This document shows positions 1 to 5,589 of a DNA stretch of 5,589 nucleotides, in pieces. This DNA is from Alphaproteobacteria bacterium. Its GTDB lineage: Bacteria; Pseudomonadota; Alphaproteobacteria; Micavibrionales; Micavibrionaceae. The DNA lies in assembly GCA_023140905.1 (NCBI GenBank), contig JAGLKS010000040.1, positions 1-5,589 of the forward strand, written 5' to 3'. How positions within the stretch are numbered: the stretch's first letter is position 1; every line of letters begins with the position of its first letter. The notes under the pieces are model-generated. The model saw nothing but the letters and a program-made list of their open reading frames with translations, did no database searches and was not told the origin of the DNA. The translations under genes and the position numbers were made by a program.

Positions 1-1730
1 TTACGATCCGCCGCGCCCGCCTTAACAGCCGCATAATCCAGCGCATCATTAAGCCCGCCAAATTGATCAACCAGACCCTTATCAAGCGCAGACTTACCGA
101 CCCACACCCGCCCGCGAGCGATCTTCTCGACATCATCAACGCTCATCTTTCGACCCGTCGCAACGCGCGCGACAAAGCTATCATAGATGTTATCCAGCAT
201 TGCATTCATGCGCTCCTCTCCTCCTTCAGAGAAAGGCGTATTCATCGACCACATGCCCGAATTATCACCCCAGCTTACACTCTCCCAGTTAATACCGAGG
301 TTCTGCCATAATTTTTGCGCTGATAACTTACCGCCTAAAACTCCGATAGATCCCGTGATCGTACTTGGCAGAGCAAAAATCTGATCAGCATAACTTGCAA
401 TCCAGTAGCCACCAGAAGCCGCAGTTCCGCCCATAGAAACAGTAACGCTTTTACCCTCTTCCTGCACCTTTTGTACCGCGCGCAAAATAGTTTCCGATGC
501 AACAGGAGACCCTCCAGGACTATCAACCCGCAGAACAACCGCATCAATACTAGTATCTTCTGCCGCCATAAACAAAGCCCGCGCAATTTTATCCGCTCCA
601 GCAACGCGCCCTCCCATAAGCCCAGCCTGAATAGAAGCGTCCGCTCCATCATTATCCATTATTGTGCCAACCGCATAAATTAGAGCAACCTTAGGCCTAC
701 CTTCATCATCACTATCATCAACTTCGCCACTAAATAACTGCGCCGCAAAATCATCACCCTGCACCATCATATCATCGATATATCTATCGAAACTTACGTA
801 TGCCAAATCCTTAGAATTAGAGTCGCCAGTCACTTGCTCATTAATCTTCTCAATCAACTTATCCGCATAATCCGACTTATCAATTAATCTAGCCGCCAAT
901 GCTTCACTATGGGTAAATAACCCACGATCAACTAGAGCCTTAAACTCAAGCTCACTAATGCCCATATCAGCCGCTATATCGGCAGTAATTACATCAGATA
1001 GATCAGCAACAAGAGAGTTCATAGCGTGGCGATTTGCCTCTGACATACTCTCATTTGTGAGGCTTTCATATGCATTCTTATATTCTTTACGTTGGAAGAA
1101 TTGCGGCTCAATCCCGATCTTATCGAGCGCCCCACGCAAGAACGGCATTTCTGCATTTATGCCAGTAATCATAACCGAGCCTACTGGCTGCATCCAAATC
1201 TCTTCAAAGCTAGAAACAAGATAATAACTCCCCAAACCACCACCATAAGATGGAGCATAGATATAGGCAAACTTACCGCTTTCTCTAAAATCTTTAATTG
1301 CTGCGCGTATTTCTTGAATATGGGCAAGATCATATCTCCCACCTACAAGGCGAGCACAAATGCCCTCAACCCGATCATCGTTCTTTGCACGGTTAAGCGC
1401 ATCAATGAAAGTCTTCACAGTTTTGCCTGTGTTAGAAAATGGATCTGCGAAACTGCTCGGCTTTGGCAAGTCCCCGATATCACCATCAAGATCCATGTAA
1501 AGCACCATTTGCTCAGGAAGCTCAACCTTGATCTCACCAACCAACGAAGACACCATCCATCCACTAACTATAATGGATATAAGCATAACAGCTCCCAAAG
1601 CCATACATGTCTTCTTGAGTGCTCCCCATAAAATCGGAAGCACGCGCCATTTACGTTTTGCAGGTTTAGCTACATTAGGAACAGAGGTCTCGGCTGTTTC
1701 ACTACTTGTTGACCAAGGGTTTTTGCTCAT
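1..1730 (-). CDS. sppA: Signal peptide peptidase SppA, 67K type (protease IV), 3' end cut off
   Basis: Inner-membrane serine protease expected to degrade cleaved signal peptides. Reading leftwards from the ATG at 1730-1728 gives 576 intact codons with no stop before the window edge; the last complete codon is at 5-3, so only the C-terminal tail is missing (E. coli SppA is 618 residues). Residues 1-41 are cytoplasmic and basic near the membrane (KPAKRKWR), and a single transmembrane anchor spans about 42-62. Two tandem peptidase-S49 halves follow, as in the long SppA form. In the N-terminal half the motif EYKNAYE places the likely catalytic lysine at K218 (E. coli K209). In the C-terminal half RVDSPGGS (401-408) and GGTAASGGYW (434-443) place the nucleophile at S439 (E. 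coli S409), followed by the conserved TITGSIGVLGG. Both dyad residues are present, so the enzyme should be active. The gene starts one base after the aroC stop, with AGAGG at 1744-1740 nine bases ahead of the ATG. The identification is by family motifs read by eye. Confidence 0.96.
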   Translation of the reverse strand, partial: MSKNPWSTSSETAETSVPNVAKPAKRKWRVLPILWGALKKTCMALGAVMLISIIVSGWMVSSLVGEIKVELPEQMVLYMDLDGDIGDLPKPSSFADPFSNTGKTVKTFIDALNRAKNDDRVEGICARLVGGRYDLAHIQEIRAAIKDFRESGKFAYIYAPSYGGGLGSYYLVSSFEEIWMQPVGSVMITGINAEMPFLRGALDKIGIEPQFFQRKEYKNAYESLTNESMSEANRHAMNSLVADLSDVITADIAADMGISELEFKALVDRGLFTHSEALAARLIDKSDYADKLIEKINEQVTGDSNSKDLAYVSFDRYIDDMMVQGDDFAAQLFSGEVDDSDDEGRPKVALIYAVGTIMDNDGADASIQAGLMGGRVAGADKIARALFMAAEDTSIDAVVLRVDSPGGSPVASETILRAVQKVQEEGKSVTVSMGGTAASGGYWIASYADQIFALPSTITGSIGVLGGKLSAQKLWQNLGINWESVSWGDNSGMWSMNTPFSEGGEERMNAMLDNIYDSFVARVATGRKMSVDDVEKIARGRVWVGKSALDKGLVDQFGGLNDALDYAAVKAGAADR

Positions 1731-1731
1731 A

Positions 1732-2826
1732 TCACTTAACCTCTAAACATTGCGCCTTATGGCGCAGCCAATGATCCGCCAAAACACACGCCATCATAGC
1801 CTCAACCACGGGAACGCCACGAATACCAACGCAAGGATCATGACGACCTTTAGTAATAATATCGGCCTCATTACCGTCAATATCAATGGTTTTACGAGGA
1901 GTTAAAATAGAGCTTGTAGGCTTGAAAGCAATGCGCGCAACTATATCCTGACCCGATGAGATCCCACCGAGAATACCGCCAGCATTATTGCTTTGGAATT
2001 CAGGTGACCCATCTACGCCGCTACGAATCTCATCCGCATTTTCCGCGCCGCACAAATCAACACAATCAAAACCGTTACCAATTTCAACCGCTTTAACCGC
2101 ATTAATGCTCATCATAGCCTTAGCTATATCCGCATCCAGTTTATCATATACTGGCGCGCCAAGACCTGCAGGAATACCGCTAACATGGATTTCAACAAGT
2201 GCGCCCGCGCTAGATCCTGATTTACGCACCTTACTTAAATACGCATCCCAATCTTTAGCCGCCGCCCCATCTGGGCAAAAAAACGGGTTCTGACCAACTT
2301 GATCCCAATCCCAATTATCTCTATTAATTTTCTCCGAGCCAATTTGCACAACACAAGCGCGAATTTCCACTTGCTCACCTATTTGACTTTCAAGCACCTT
2401 ACGAGCCACAGCTCCCGCAGCAACGCGGCTTGCCGTCTCACGAGCAGAAGAGCGCCCGCCCCCGCGATAATCACGAATGCCGTATTTCTCCATATAGGTA
2501 AAATCCGCATGCCCGGGGCGAAACTTATCCTTAATATCACTGTAATCTTTTGATTTTTGATCTGTATTTTCAATGAGTAAACCAATAGGAGTCCCTGTCG
2601 TTACCCCGTCAAACACACCGGATAAAATACGCACCTTATCAGGCTCTTTGCGTTGCGTCGTATGACGGTTTTTTCCCGGTTTACGTTTGTCTAAGAATTG
2701 CTGGATATAAGCTTCATCTAGTGGAATGCGCGAAGGCACACCATCAACAACCGCGCCAATAGCCGCGCCATGACTTTCCCCAAACGTTGTATATTGAAAT
2801 AAATGGCCAAAACGATTACCGGACAT
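1732..2826 (-). CDS. aroC: Chorismate synthase
   Basis: Converts 5-enolpyruvylshikimate 3-phosphate to chorismate and phosphate using reduced FMN. This is the last common step toward aromatic amino acids, folate and quinones, and the enzyme is a cytoplasmic homotetramer in the known family. The 364-residue length is typical for the bacterial monofunctional enzyme. Family signatures are all visible: FGESHG (15-20, with conserved H19), the TTQRKEPD region (56-63), RPGHAD (103-108, with conserved H106), [13 protein letters not shown] (122-134), [10 protein letters not shown] (281-290) and [17 protein letters not shown] (328-344). The ATG at 2826-2824 begins with MSGNRFG, matching the usual N-terminus, and AAGAGAG at 2842-2836 is a ribosome binding site nine bases upstream. 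The gene lies 156 bp downstream of fabI and one base upstream of sppA. No frameshift or missing key residue was seen. Confidence 0.98.
   Translation of the reverse strand: MSGNRFGHLFQYTTFGESHGAAIGAVVDGVPSRIPLDEAYIQQFLDKRKPGKNRHTTQRKEPDKVRILSGVFDGVTTGTPIGLLIENTDQKSKDYSDIKDKFRPGHADFTYMEKYGIRDYRGGGRSSARETASRVAAGAVARKVLESQIGEQVEIRACVVQIGSEKINRDNWDWDQVGQNPFFCPDGAAAKDWDAYLSKVRKSGSSAGALVEIHVSGIPAGLGAPVYDKLDADIAKAMMSINAVKAVEIGNGFDCVDLCGAENADEIRSGVDGSPEFQSNNAGGILGGISSGQDIVARIAFKPTSSILTPRKTIDIDGNEADIITKGRHDPCVGIRGVPVVEAMMACVLADHWLRHKAQCLEVK
1740..1744 (-). promoter_or_regulatory. Ribosome binding site of sppA inside the end of aroC
   Basis: AGAGG on the minus strand lies nine bases before the sppA ATG and within the last codons of aroC. 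Only one base separates the aroC TGA from the sppA ATG, so ribosomes finishing aroC can reinitiate on sppA. This supports the chosen sppA start and a shared transcript. Confidence 0.7.
1751..1766 (-). other. GC-rich hairpin in the 3' end of the aroC coding sequence
   Basis: TGCGCC and GGCGCA form a perfect six-base stem with a four-base loop, possibly extended by a G-U pair. It falls within the aroC codons for residues near RHKAQ, six bases ahead of the sppA ribosome binding site. No U-run follows in the transcript, so it is not an intrinsic terminator. It might shape sppA translation or mRNA processing. Confidence 0.4.
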
Positions 2827-2885
2827 ATTTAAAAACTCTCTTACAAAAATTCAATTAATCAAATGACTGACACAACAGAAACTAC

Positions 2886-2900
2886 TACAATTCTATTGTA
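2886..2900. repeat. Inverted repeat TACAAT-TCT-ATTGTA upstream of aroC
   Basis: Six-base perfect arms flank a three-base spacer in the 156-bp fabI-aroC gap, about 60 bases upstream of the aroC start. It is AT-rich and lacks a following T-run on the minus strand, so it is a better candidate for a protein site or part of a promoter than for a fabI terminator. The arms resemble those of the repeat at 3968-3983 (ACAAT and ATTGT), with a spacer one base shorter. Confidence 0.4.
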
Positions 2901-2982
2901 AAGAAAGCACAAATAACAAGTAAGGCAGCCAAGCACTAACTTGCTTAACCGCCTTTAGAAAATTGTTTATATTGAAGAAATA

Positions 2983-3849
2983 CTATTTTCCTTCTTTTTC
3001 TCTTTCAATCAATGTTTGTTCAACTTTCTCAAGCATCTTTTTATTCTTTCTGATGCTCTCAAGATCAGAGGCCAGCATACCCACTGTATGATAACCGGCA
3101 TCAACGTGCAAAGTTTCACCTGTCACACCTGAACCAAGCTCAGAAAGAAGATACAAACTTGTGCGCCCGACTTCCTCTTGTGTCACTGTGCGTCGTAAAG
3201 GCGCGTTAGCAGCATTCCAGTCAAGAAGAAAATCAAAGTCATTAATTCCACTTGCCGCTAATGTATTAATCGGACCTGCAGAAATTGCATTAACACGAAT
3301 ATTTTCTGGACCAAGATCAGCCGCTAAATAACGGACTGAAGCTTCAAGAGCAGCTTTACATACACCCATTACATTGTAATTCGGAATAACCTGCTCAGCA
3401 CCAAGATAGCTAAGTGTAATCAACGAACCACCATCTTTCATCAACGGACGCGCATGACGCGCAACTTCTGTAAATGAGTAAGCAGAAATTGTCATAGACA
3501 TCAGGTAATTCTTGCGAGACGTATCACAATAGCGTCCATCAAGCTCAGCTTTTTTGGAAAACGCCATGGAGTGAATCACAAAGTCCAGTTTACCCCATTT
3601 TTCTTCCAATACTTTAAATGCAGATGGAATAGCTTCTTCATCACGCACATCGCACGGAATCAAGATATCCACACCCAATTCTTTAGCCAAAGGCTCAACT
3701 GTCGATAGTGAACGATTCCACTGATATGTAAACGCCAATTCAGCACCATTCTCAGCAGCTACTTTTGCCATCCCCCAGGCAATTGAATCCTCATTAACAA
3801 CACCCATAATCAGGCCGCGTTTTCCTTTTAAAAAATCACTTTTCATCAT
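2983..3849 (-). CDS. fabI: Enoyl-[acyl-carrier-protein] reductase, FabI type (NADH-dependent)
   Basis: Reduces trans-2-enoyl-ACP to acyl-ACP in the last step of each elongation cycle of type II fatty-acid synthesis; it is the known target of triclosan and related inhibitors. It is a short-chain dehydrogenase with the FabI-specific nucleotide loop GVVNEDSIAWGMA (16-28), the SYLGAEQVIPNYNVMGVCK segment giving the Y158-x6-K165 catalytic pair plus Y148, and RVNAISAGPINTLAASGI (185-202). The position equivalent to E. coli Gly93 is alanine here (HSMAF, 93-97), as I recall for S. aureus FabI. At 288 residues it is longer than E. coli FabI (262), because of a lysine/glutamate-rich C-terminal extension after about residue 259. 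Two start codons are adjacent, at 3849 and 3846. The AAAGA at 3855-3851 is only one base from the first ATG and four from the second, so the second start (287 residues) is at least as likely. It is divergent from the gene at 4137 and is first in the fabI-aroC-sppA row. Confidence 0.97.
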   Translation of the reverse strand: MMKSDFLKGKRGLIMGVVNEDSIAWGMAKVAAENGAELAFTYQWNRSLSTVEPLAKELGVDILIPCDVRDEEAIPSAFKVLEEKWGKLDFVIHSMAFSKKAELDGRYCDTSRKNYLMSMTISAYSFTEVARHARPLMKDGGSLITLSYLGAEQVIPNYNVMGVCKAALEASVRYLAADLGPENIRVNAISAGPINTLAASGINDFDFLLDWNAANAPLRRTVTQEEVGRTSLYLLSELGSGVTGETLHVDAGYHTVGMLASDLESIRKNKKMLEKVEQTLIEREKEGK

Positions 3850-3882
3850 ATCTTTATATTACCATTGTAAAAATGTTAGTTC

Positions 3883-3896
3883 GTACAGAATTGTAC
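3883..3896. repeat. Short inverted repeat ahead of fabI, candidate operator or leader hairpin
   Basis: GTACA and TGTAC are inverted copies around GAAT. The centre is about 40 bases upstream of the fabI start codon, so it would lie in the promoter or the leader. The minus strand reads GTACAATTCTGTAC and shares TACAATTCT with the inverted repeat ahead of aroC. The arms are only five bases, so chance remains possible. Confidence 0.35.
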
Positions 3897-3913
3897 ATCC
3901 GCATTAGAAACAC

Positions 3914-3942
3914 ACTATAACACTACACGTTTATAATGCACA
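3914..3942 (-). promoter_or_regulatory. Weak candidate promoter for fabI
   Basis: On the minus strand TATAGT (3919-3914) could be a -10 box, with TGTGCA (3942-3937) 17 bp upstream as a poor -35 box (three of six consensus positions). Transcription would begin near 3907, giving an untranslated leader of about 58 bases that includes the inverted repeat at 3883-3896. The match is weak and could be chance in AT-rich DNA. Confidence 0.25.
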
Positions 3943-3967
3943 GCGTCCAGAGCATCACTGACGCAAA

Positions 3968-3983
3968 CACAATATTTATTGTG
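3968..3983. repeat. Perfect 16-bp inverted repeat, candidate operator
   Basis: CACAATA and TATTGTG are exact inverted copies separated by two bases, giving CACAATATTTATTGTG. The element sits about 119 bp from the fabI start and 154 bp from the start of the gene at 4137. Its size and symmetry fit a dimeric transcription factor site, and it could serve either divergent gene. There is no T-run next to it, so it does not look like a terminator. The regulator is unknown. Confidence 0.5.
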
Positions 3984-4136
3984 ATATAGTGCCTAATTAT
4001 TAATTTTTTGTATACCCTACTTATAGATATGATATTTTTCTGATATACTTGCTGCTCATAATTTTATGCTCGTGTATTACTTGAATAACTTCTTCAGTAA
4101 AAAACAAATAATTAAAAAACATACGAATGAAGGTTT

Positions 4137-5543
4137 ATGACTGTTGATCCTAAAACCGCCCGTCACGAGTGTAATGTTATAAAACGCTTAGTTTTACGAT
4201 GTTACCCACGTCTGCATATTCATTATATTTTGCACGGAGAAAACGAACGTGAAAAATCTTTTGCTATCGAATCACGTCAGTTCACACTTCATCCGGCTGG
4301 AAAATACATTCTTGAGCATCCCGACAAAAAACATTTTCAAGCTATATTAAAAAGAAACCGCAGTCGCTTTGTTTGCATTACAAGACAAGACAGCCTAGGA
4401 TTTCTCGGGTTTTTCCAACAGAAATATTATCTGGCCTTGTGCTTTATGAATTATGACCGTTTTGATAGCATTGAGACTTTCCGCAACCATGCCTATCACA
4501 TTGCCTGGCACGCGATAGCATTACATGATGATTATGAAGAATATATTTCTACAAATAAGGAAGGTGCTCCCCCCTTTAATTTTAAAGATGAAAACAATGT
4601 CCTTACGCCTAGCCTTTCTCTGCTGGATTATTCTCATCGTAACTTATTAGGGGACATCTTTTCCGCCTGCATACAAACAGTACAAGGACGAAAAGAAGCC
4701 TTCTCCCTATTAGCAAAACATCGCATCACGCACACATTACAGCCAACAACCGGCTTCCGTGCTGAATATTTCCCCTTCCCTATGTGCCTCGACACTTTGG
4801 AGTATGTCTTTAAAAATAACATAAGTCAGGAAAAAGCAAAGAAGCACCCTGTTTTATCCTCCACAAAAATTACAAAAAATATAGGCACAACATATGAACC
4901 GACATCTATCGAACAATGGCGCAGCTTCTCCACTCCTGTGCAACAAATGGCATGGACAGGATATGATGCACAAACAATTTTAGGGACAGCTCTTTATACA
5001 AGTGAAAATACATACGCCCAATCAATCTCTGACATGGTTGCTGAACGTATGTCTATAAATCCAAAAGTCGTTACAACGATACAAGACTTCAATCCATTTA
5101 CAACTCAGGATGTTAATGCCCGCATGCACCGCAAACTTTGTTTAGATTTGCTGTATAATCTACTGGCACACATCATTACTCCAGATGATTATGAAATTGT
5201 AAGCGGCGTTATTGAAAAACAAAATATGGCCCTTATAGAAGGGAAAGTAATGGGATGGTGTATCCCCGCGCTTACCCCAATTAAAGAGCTTATCAGGGAA
5301 TGTCCCAACAAAGATATGCTGCCTGACCTACTCACACAGGCTATGAAAATGTTCGATAAAGAAATTGATGATATTCCGTGGGAAACTTTGGAATATCTTT
5401 CCAGACTTATTTTTTTGCACCGCCGTAAGAATCGCAGTATCACCATGGAGGAGTTGCTTGAAATCACAGCAGAAGATGAAGAACTTTCCTCCATTCACTA
5501 TAGCTTAAATATCGCGCAAAAATTAAGAAAGAATACCTACTAA
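4137..5543 (+). CDS. Hypothetical protein of 468 residues, family not recognised
   Basis: I do not recognise this protein. It is very likely a real gene: a long open frame, a TGAAGG ribosome binding site at 4128-4133 three bases before the ATG, an in-frame stop at 4128-4130 that excludes an earlier start, and its own upstream intergenic region. There is no signal peptide and no convincing transmembrane segment, so it is probably cytoplasmic. The N-terminal part is basic with many aromatics (residues 1-110). Residues 118-135 hold regularly spaced histidines and acidic residues (H118, H121, H125, H130, D131, D132, E134, E135) in a stretch that could be helical, so metal binding is possible but unproven. 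Residues 160-200 look helical (LLDYSHRNLLGDIFSA). Residues 235-260 are polar and Lys/Thr-rich and may be a linker. The C-terminal third (330-468) looks mostly helical and ends in an acidic stretch (EELLEITAEDEEL) followed by a basic tail. It is divergent from fabI, and nothing ties it functionally to fatty-acid synthesis. Confidence 0.88.
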   Translation: MTVDPKTARHECNVIKRLVLRCYPRLHIHYILHGENEREKSFAIESRQFTLHPAGKYILEHPDKKHFQAILKRNRSRFVCITRQDSLGFLGFFQQKYYLALCFMNYDRFDSIETFRNHAYHIAWHAIALHDDYEEYISTNKEGAPPFNFKDENNVLTPSLSLLDYSHRNLLGDIFSACIQTVQGRKEAFSLLAKHRITHTLQPTTGFRAEYFPFPMCLDTLEYVFKNNISQEKAKKHPVLSSTKITKNIGTTYEPTSIEQWRSFSTPVQQMAWTGYDAQTILGTALYTSENTYAQSISDMVAERMSINPKVVTTIQDFNPFTTQDVNARMHRKLCLDLLYNLLAHIITPDDYEIVSGVIEKQNMALIEGKVMGWCIPALTPIKELIRECPNKDMLPDLLTQAMKMFDKEIDDIPWETLEYLSRLIFLHRRKNRSITMEELLEITAEDEELSSIHYSLNIAQKLRKNTY

Positions 5544-5551
5544 TATAGTAG

Positions 5552-5589
5552 TTCCACTTAAGAATAATACATTTTGCTTGAGGAATTTT
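5552..5589 (+). terminator. Possible weak terminator after the 468-residue protein gene, cut by the window edge
   Basis: Starting eight bases after the stop, bases 5552-5562 can pair imperfectly with 5577-5585 (AAG with CTT, then a G-T pair and bulges) around a 14-base loop, and TTTT follows at the window end. The stem is AT-rich and bulged and the T-run is truncated by the edge, so this is only a possibility. Confidence 0.22.

Larger units (their letters stand above)
3850..4136. promoter_or_regulatory. Divergent intergenic region between fabI and the 468-residue protein gene
   Basis: This 287-bp AT-rich stretch contains no gene that I can support and must hold the promoters for fabI (leftward) and for the gene at 4137 (rightward). 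It contains two inverted repeats, at 3883-3896 and 3968-3983. It also has a tandem ACACTA repeat (3912-3917 and 3920-3925), and CACTATA at 3913-3919 is echoed inverted as TATAGTG at 3985-3991. GATAT occurs three times (4026-4030, 4031-4035, 4042-4046). The rightward promoter cannot be assigned: several poor -10-like hexamers occur between 4020 and 4075, none with a good -35. The promoter role is inferred from gene orientation. Confidence 0.75.

Noticed and set aside
335..652. Minus-strand open frame of 105 codons
   Set aside because: It is a different frame of the same strand inside the sppA C-terminal domain, whose catalytic motifs are read in the proper frame.
1092..1631. Plus-strand open frame of 179 codons
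   Set aside because: It lies antisense to sppA, whose minus-strand frame is intact and matches the family throughout. The plus-strand product is rich in unusual composition and resembles no protein I know.
1988..2553. Plus-strand open frames opposite aroC
   Set aside because: They are antisense shadows of a fully conserved chorismate synthase gene and have no convincing ribosome binding sites.
2931..2946. AAGCA-N6-TGCTT hairpin after fabI as a terminator
   Set aside because: The stem is only five bases and no T-run follows on the minus strand, so it is not a credible intrinsic terminator; transcription may continue into aroC.
4127..4147. Six-codon leader peptide starting at the ATG at 4127 and overlapping the 468-residue gene start
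   Set aside because: It has no ribosome binding site of its own and no regulatory codon pattern; it arises from overlap of the TGAAGG site with an ATG.
5189..5494. Minus-strand open frame of 101 codons, serine- and isoleucine-rich
   Set aside because: It is antisense to the 468-residue gene. Its composition is what the reverse strand of a Glu/Lys/Leu-rich coding sequence gives.

Overview
The window looks like a chromosomal segment of a moderately AT-rich alphaproteobacterium. The FabI sequence and the co-oriented pairing of fabI with aroC suggest this, since fabI lies near aroC in several alphaproteobacteria. The exact genus cannot be read from the sequence. No mobile element, CRISPR array, tRNA or rRNA was seen.

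Layout: three genes on the minus strand are read leftwards in the order fabI (2983-3849), aroC (1732-2826) and sppA (1-1730, 3' end cut by the window edge). They encode the enoyl-ACP reductase of fatty-acid synthesis, chorismate synthase (last step of the shikimate pathway) and an inner-membrane signal peptide peptidase. aroC and sppA are separated by a single base and are probably translationally coupled. fabI and aroC are separated by 156 bp, which could hold an independent aroC promoter. sppA has no stop codon inside the window, but its frame is open and matches the SppA family from residue 1 to 576.

A 287-bp AT-rich divergent intergenic region (3850-4136) separates fabI from a plus-strand gene (4137-5543) encoding a 468-residue, apparently cytoplasmic protein that I do not recognise. 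The intergenic region carries a perfect 16-bp inverted repeat (3968-3983) and a smaller one close to fabI (3883-3896). A third inverted repeat sharing the core TACAATTCT lies upstream of aroC (2886-2900).

The three minus-strand genes are ordinary housekeeping functions. The parts worth a second look are the unrecognised 468-residue protein with its histidine/acidic cluster, the set of ACAAT/ATTGT inverted repeats, and the GC-rich hairpin at the aroC-sppA junction. I see no clear sign of a new multi-gene system.
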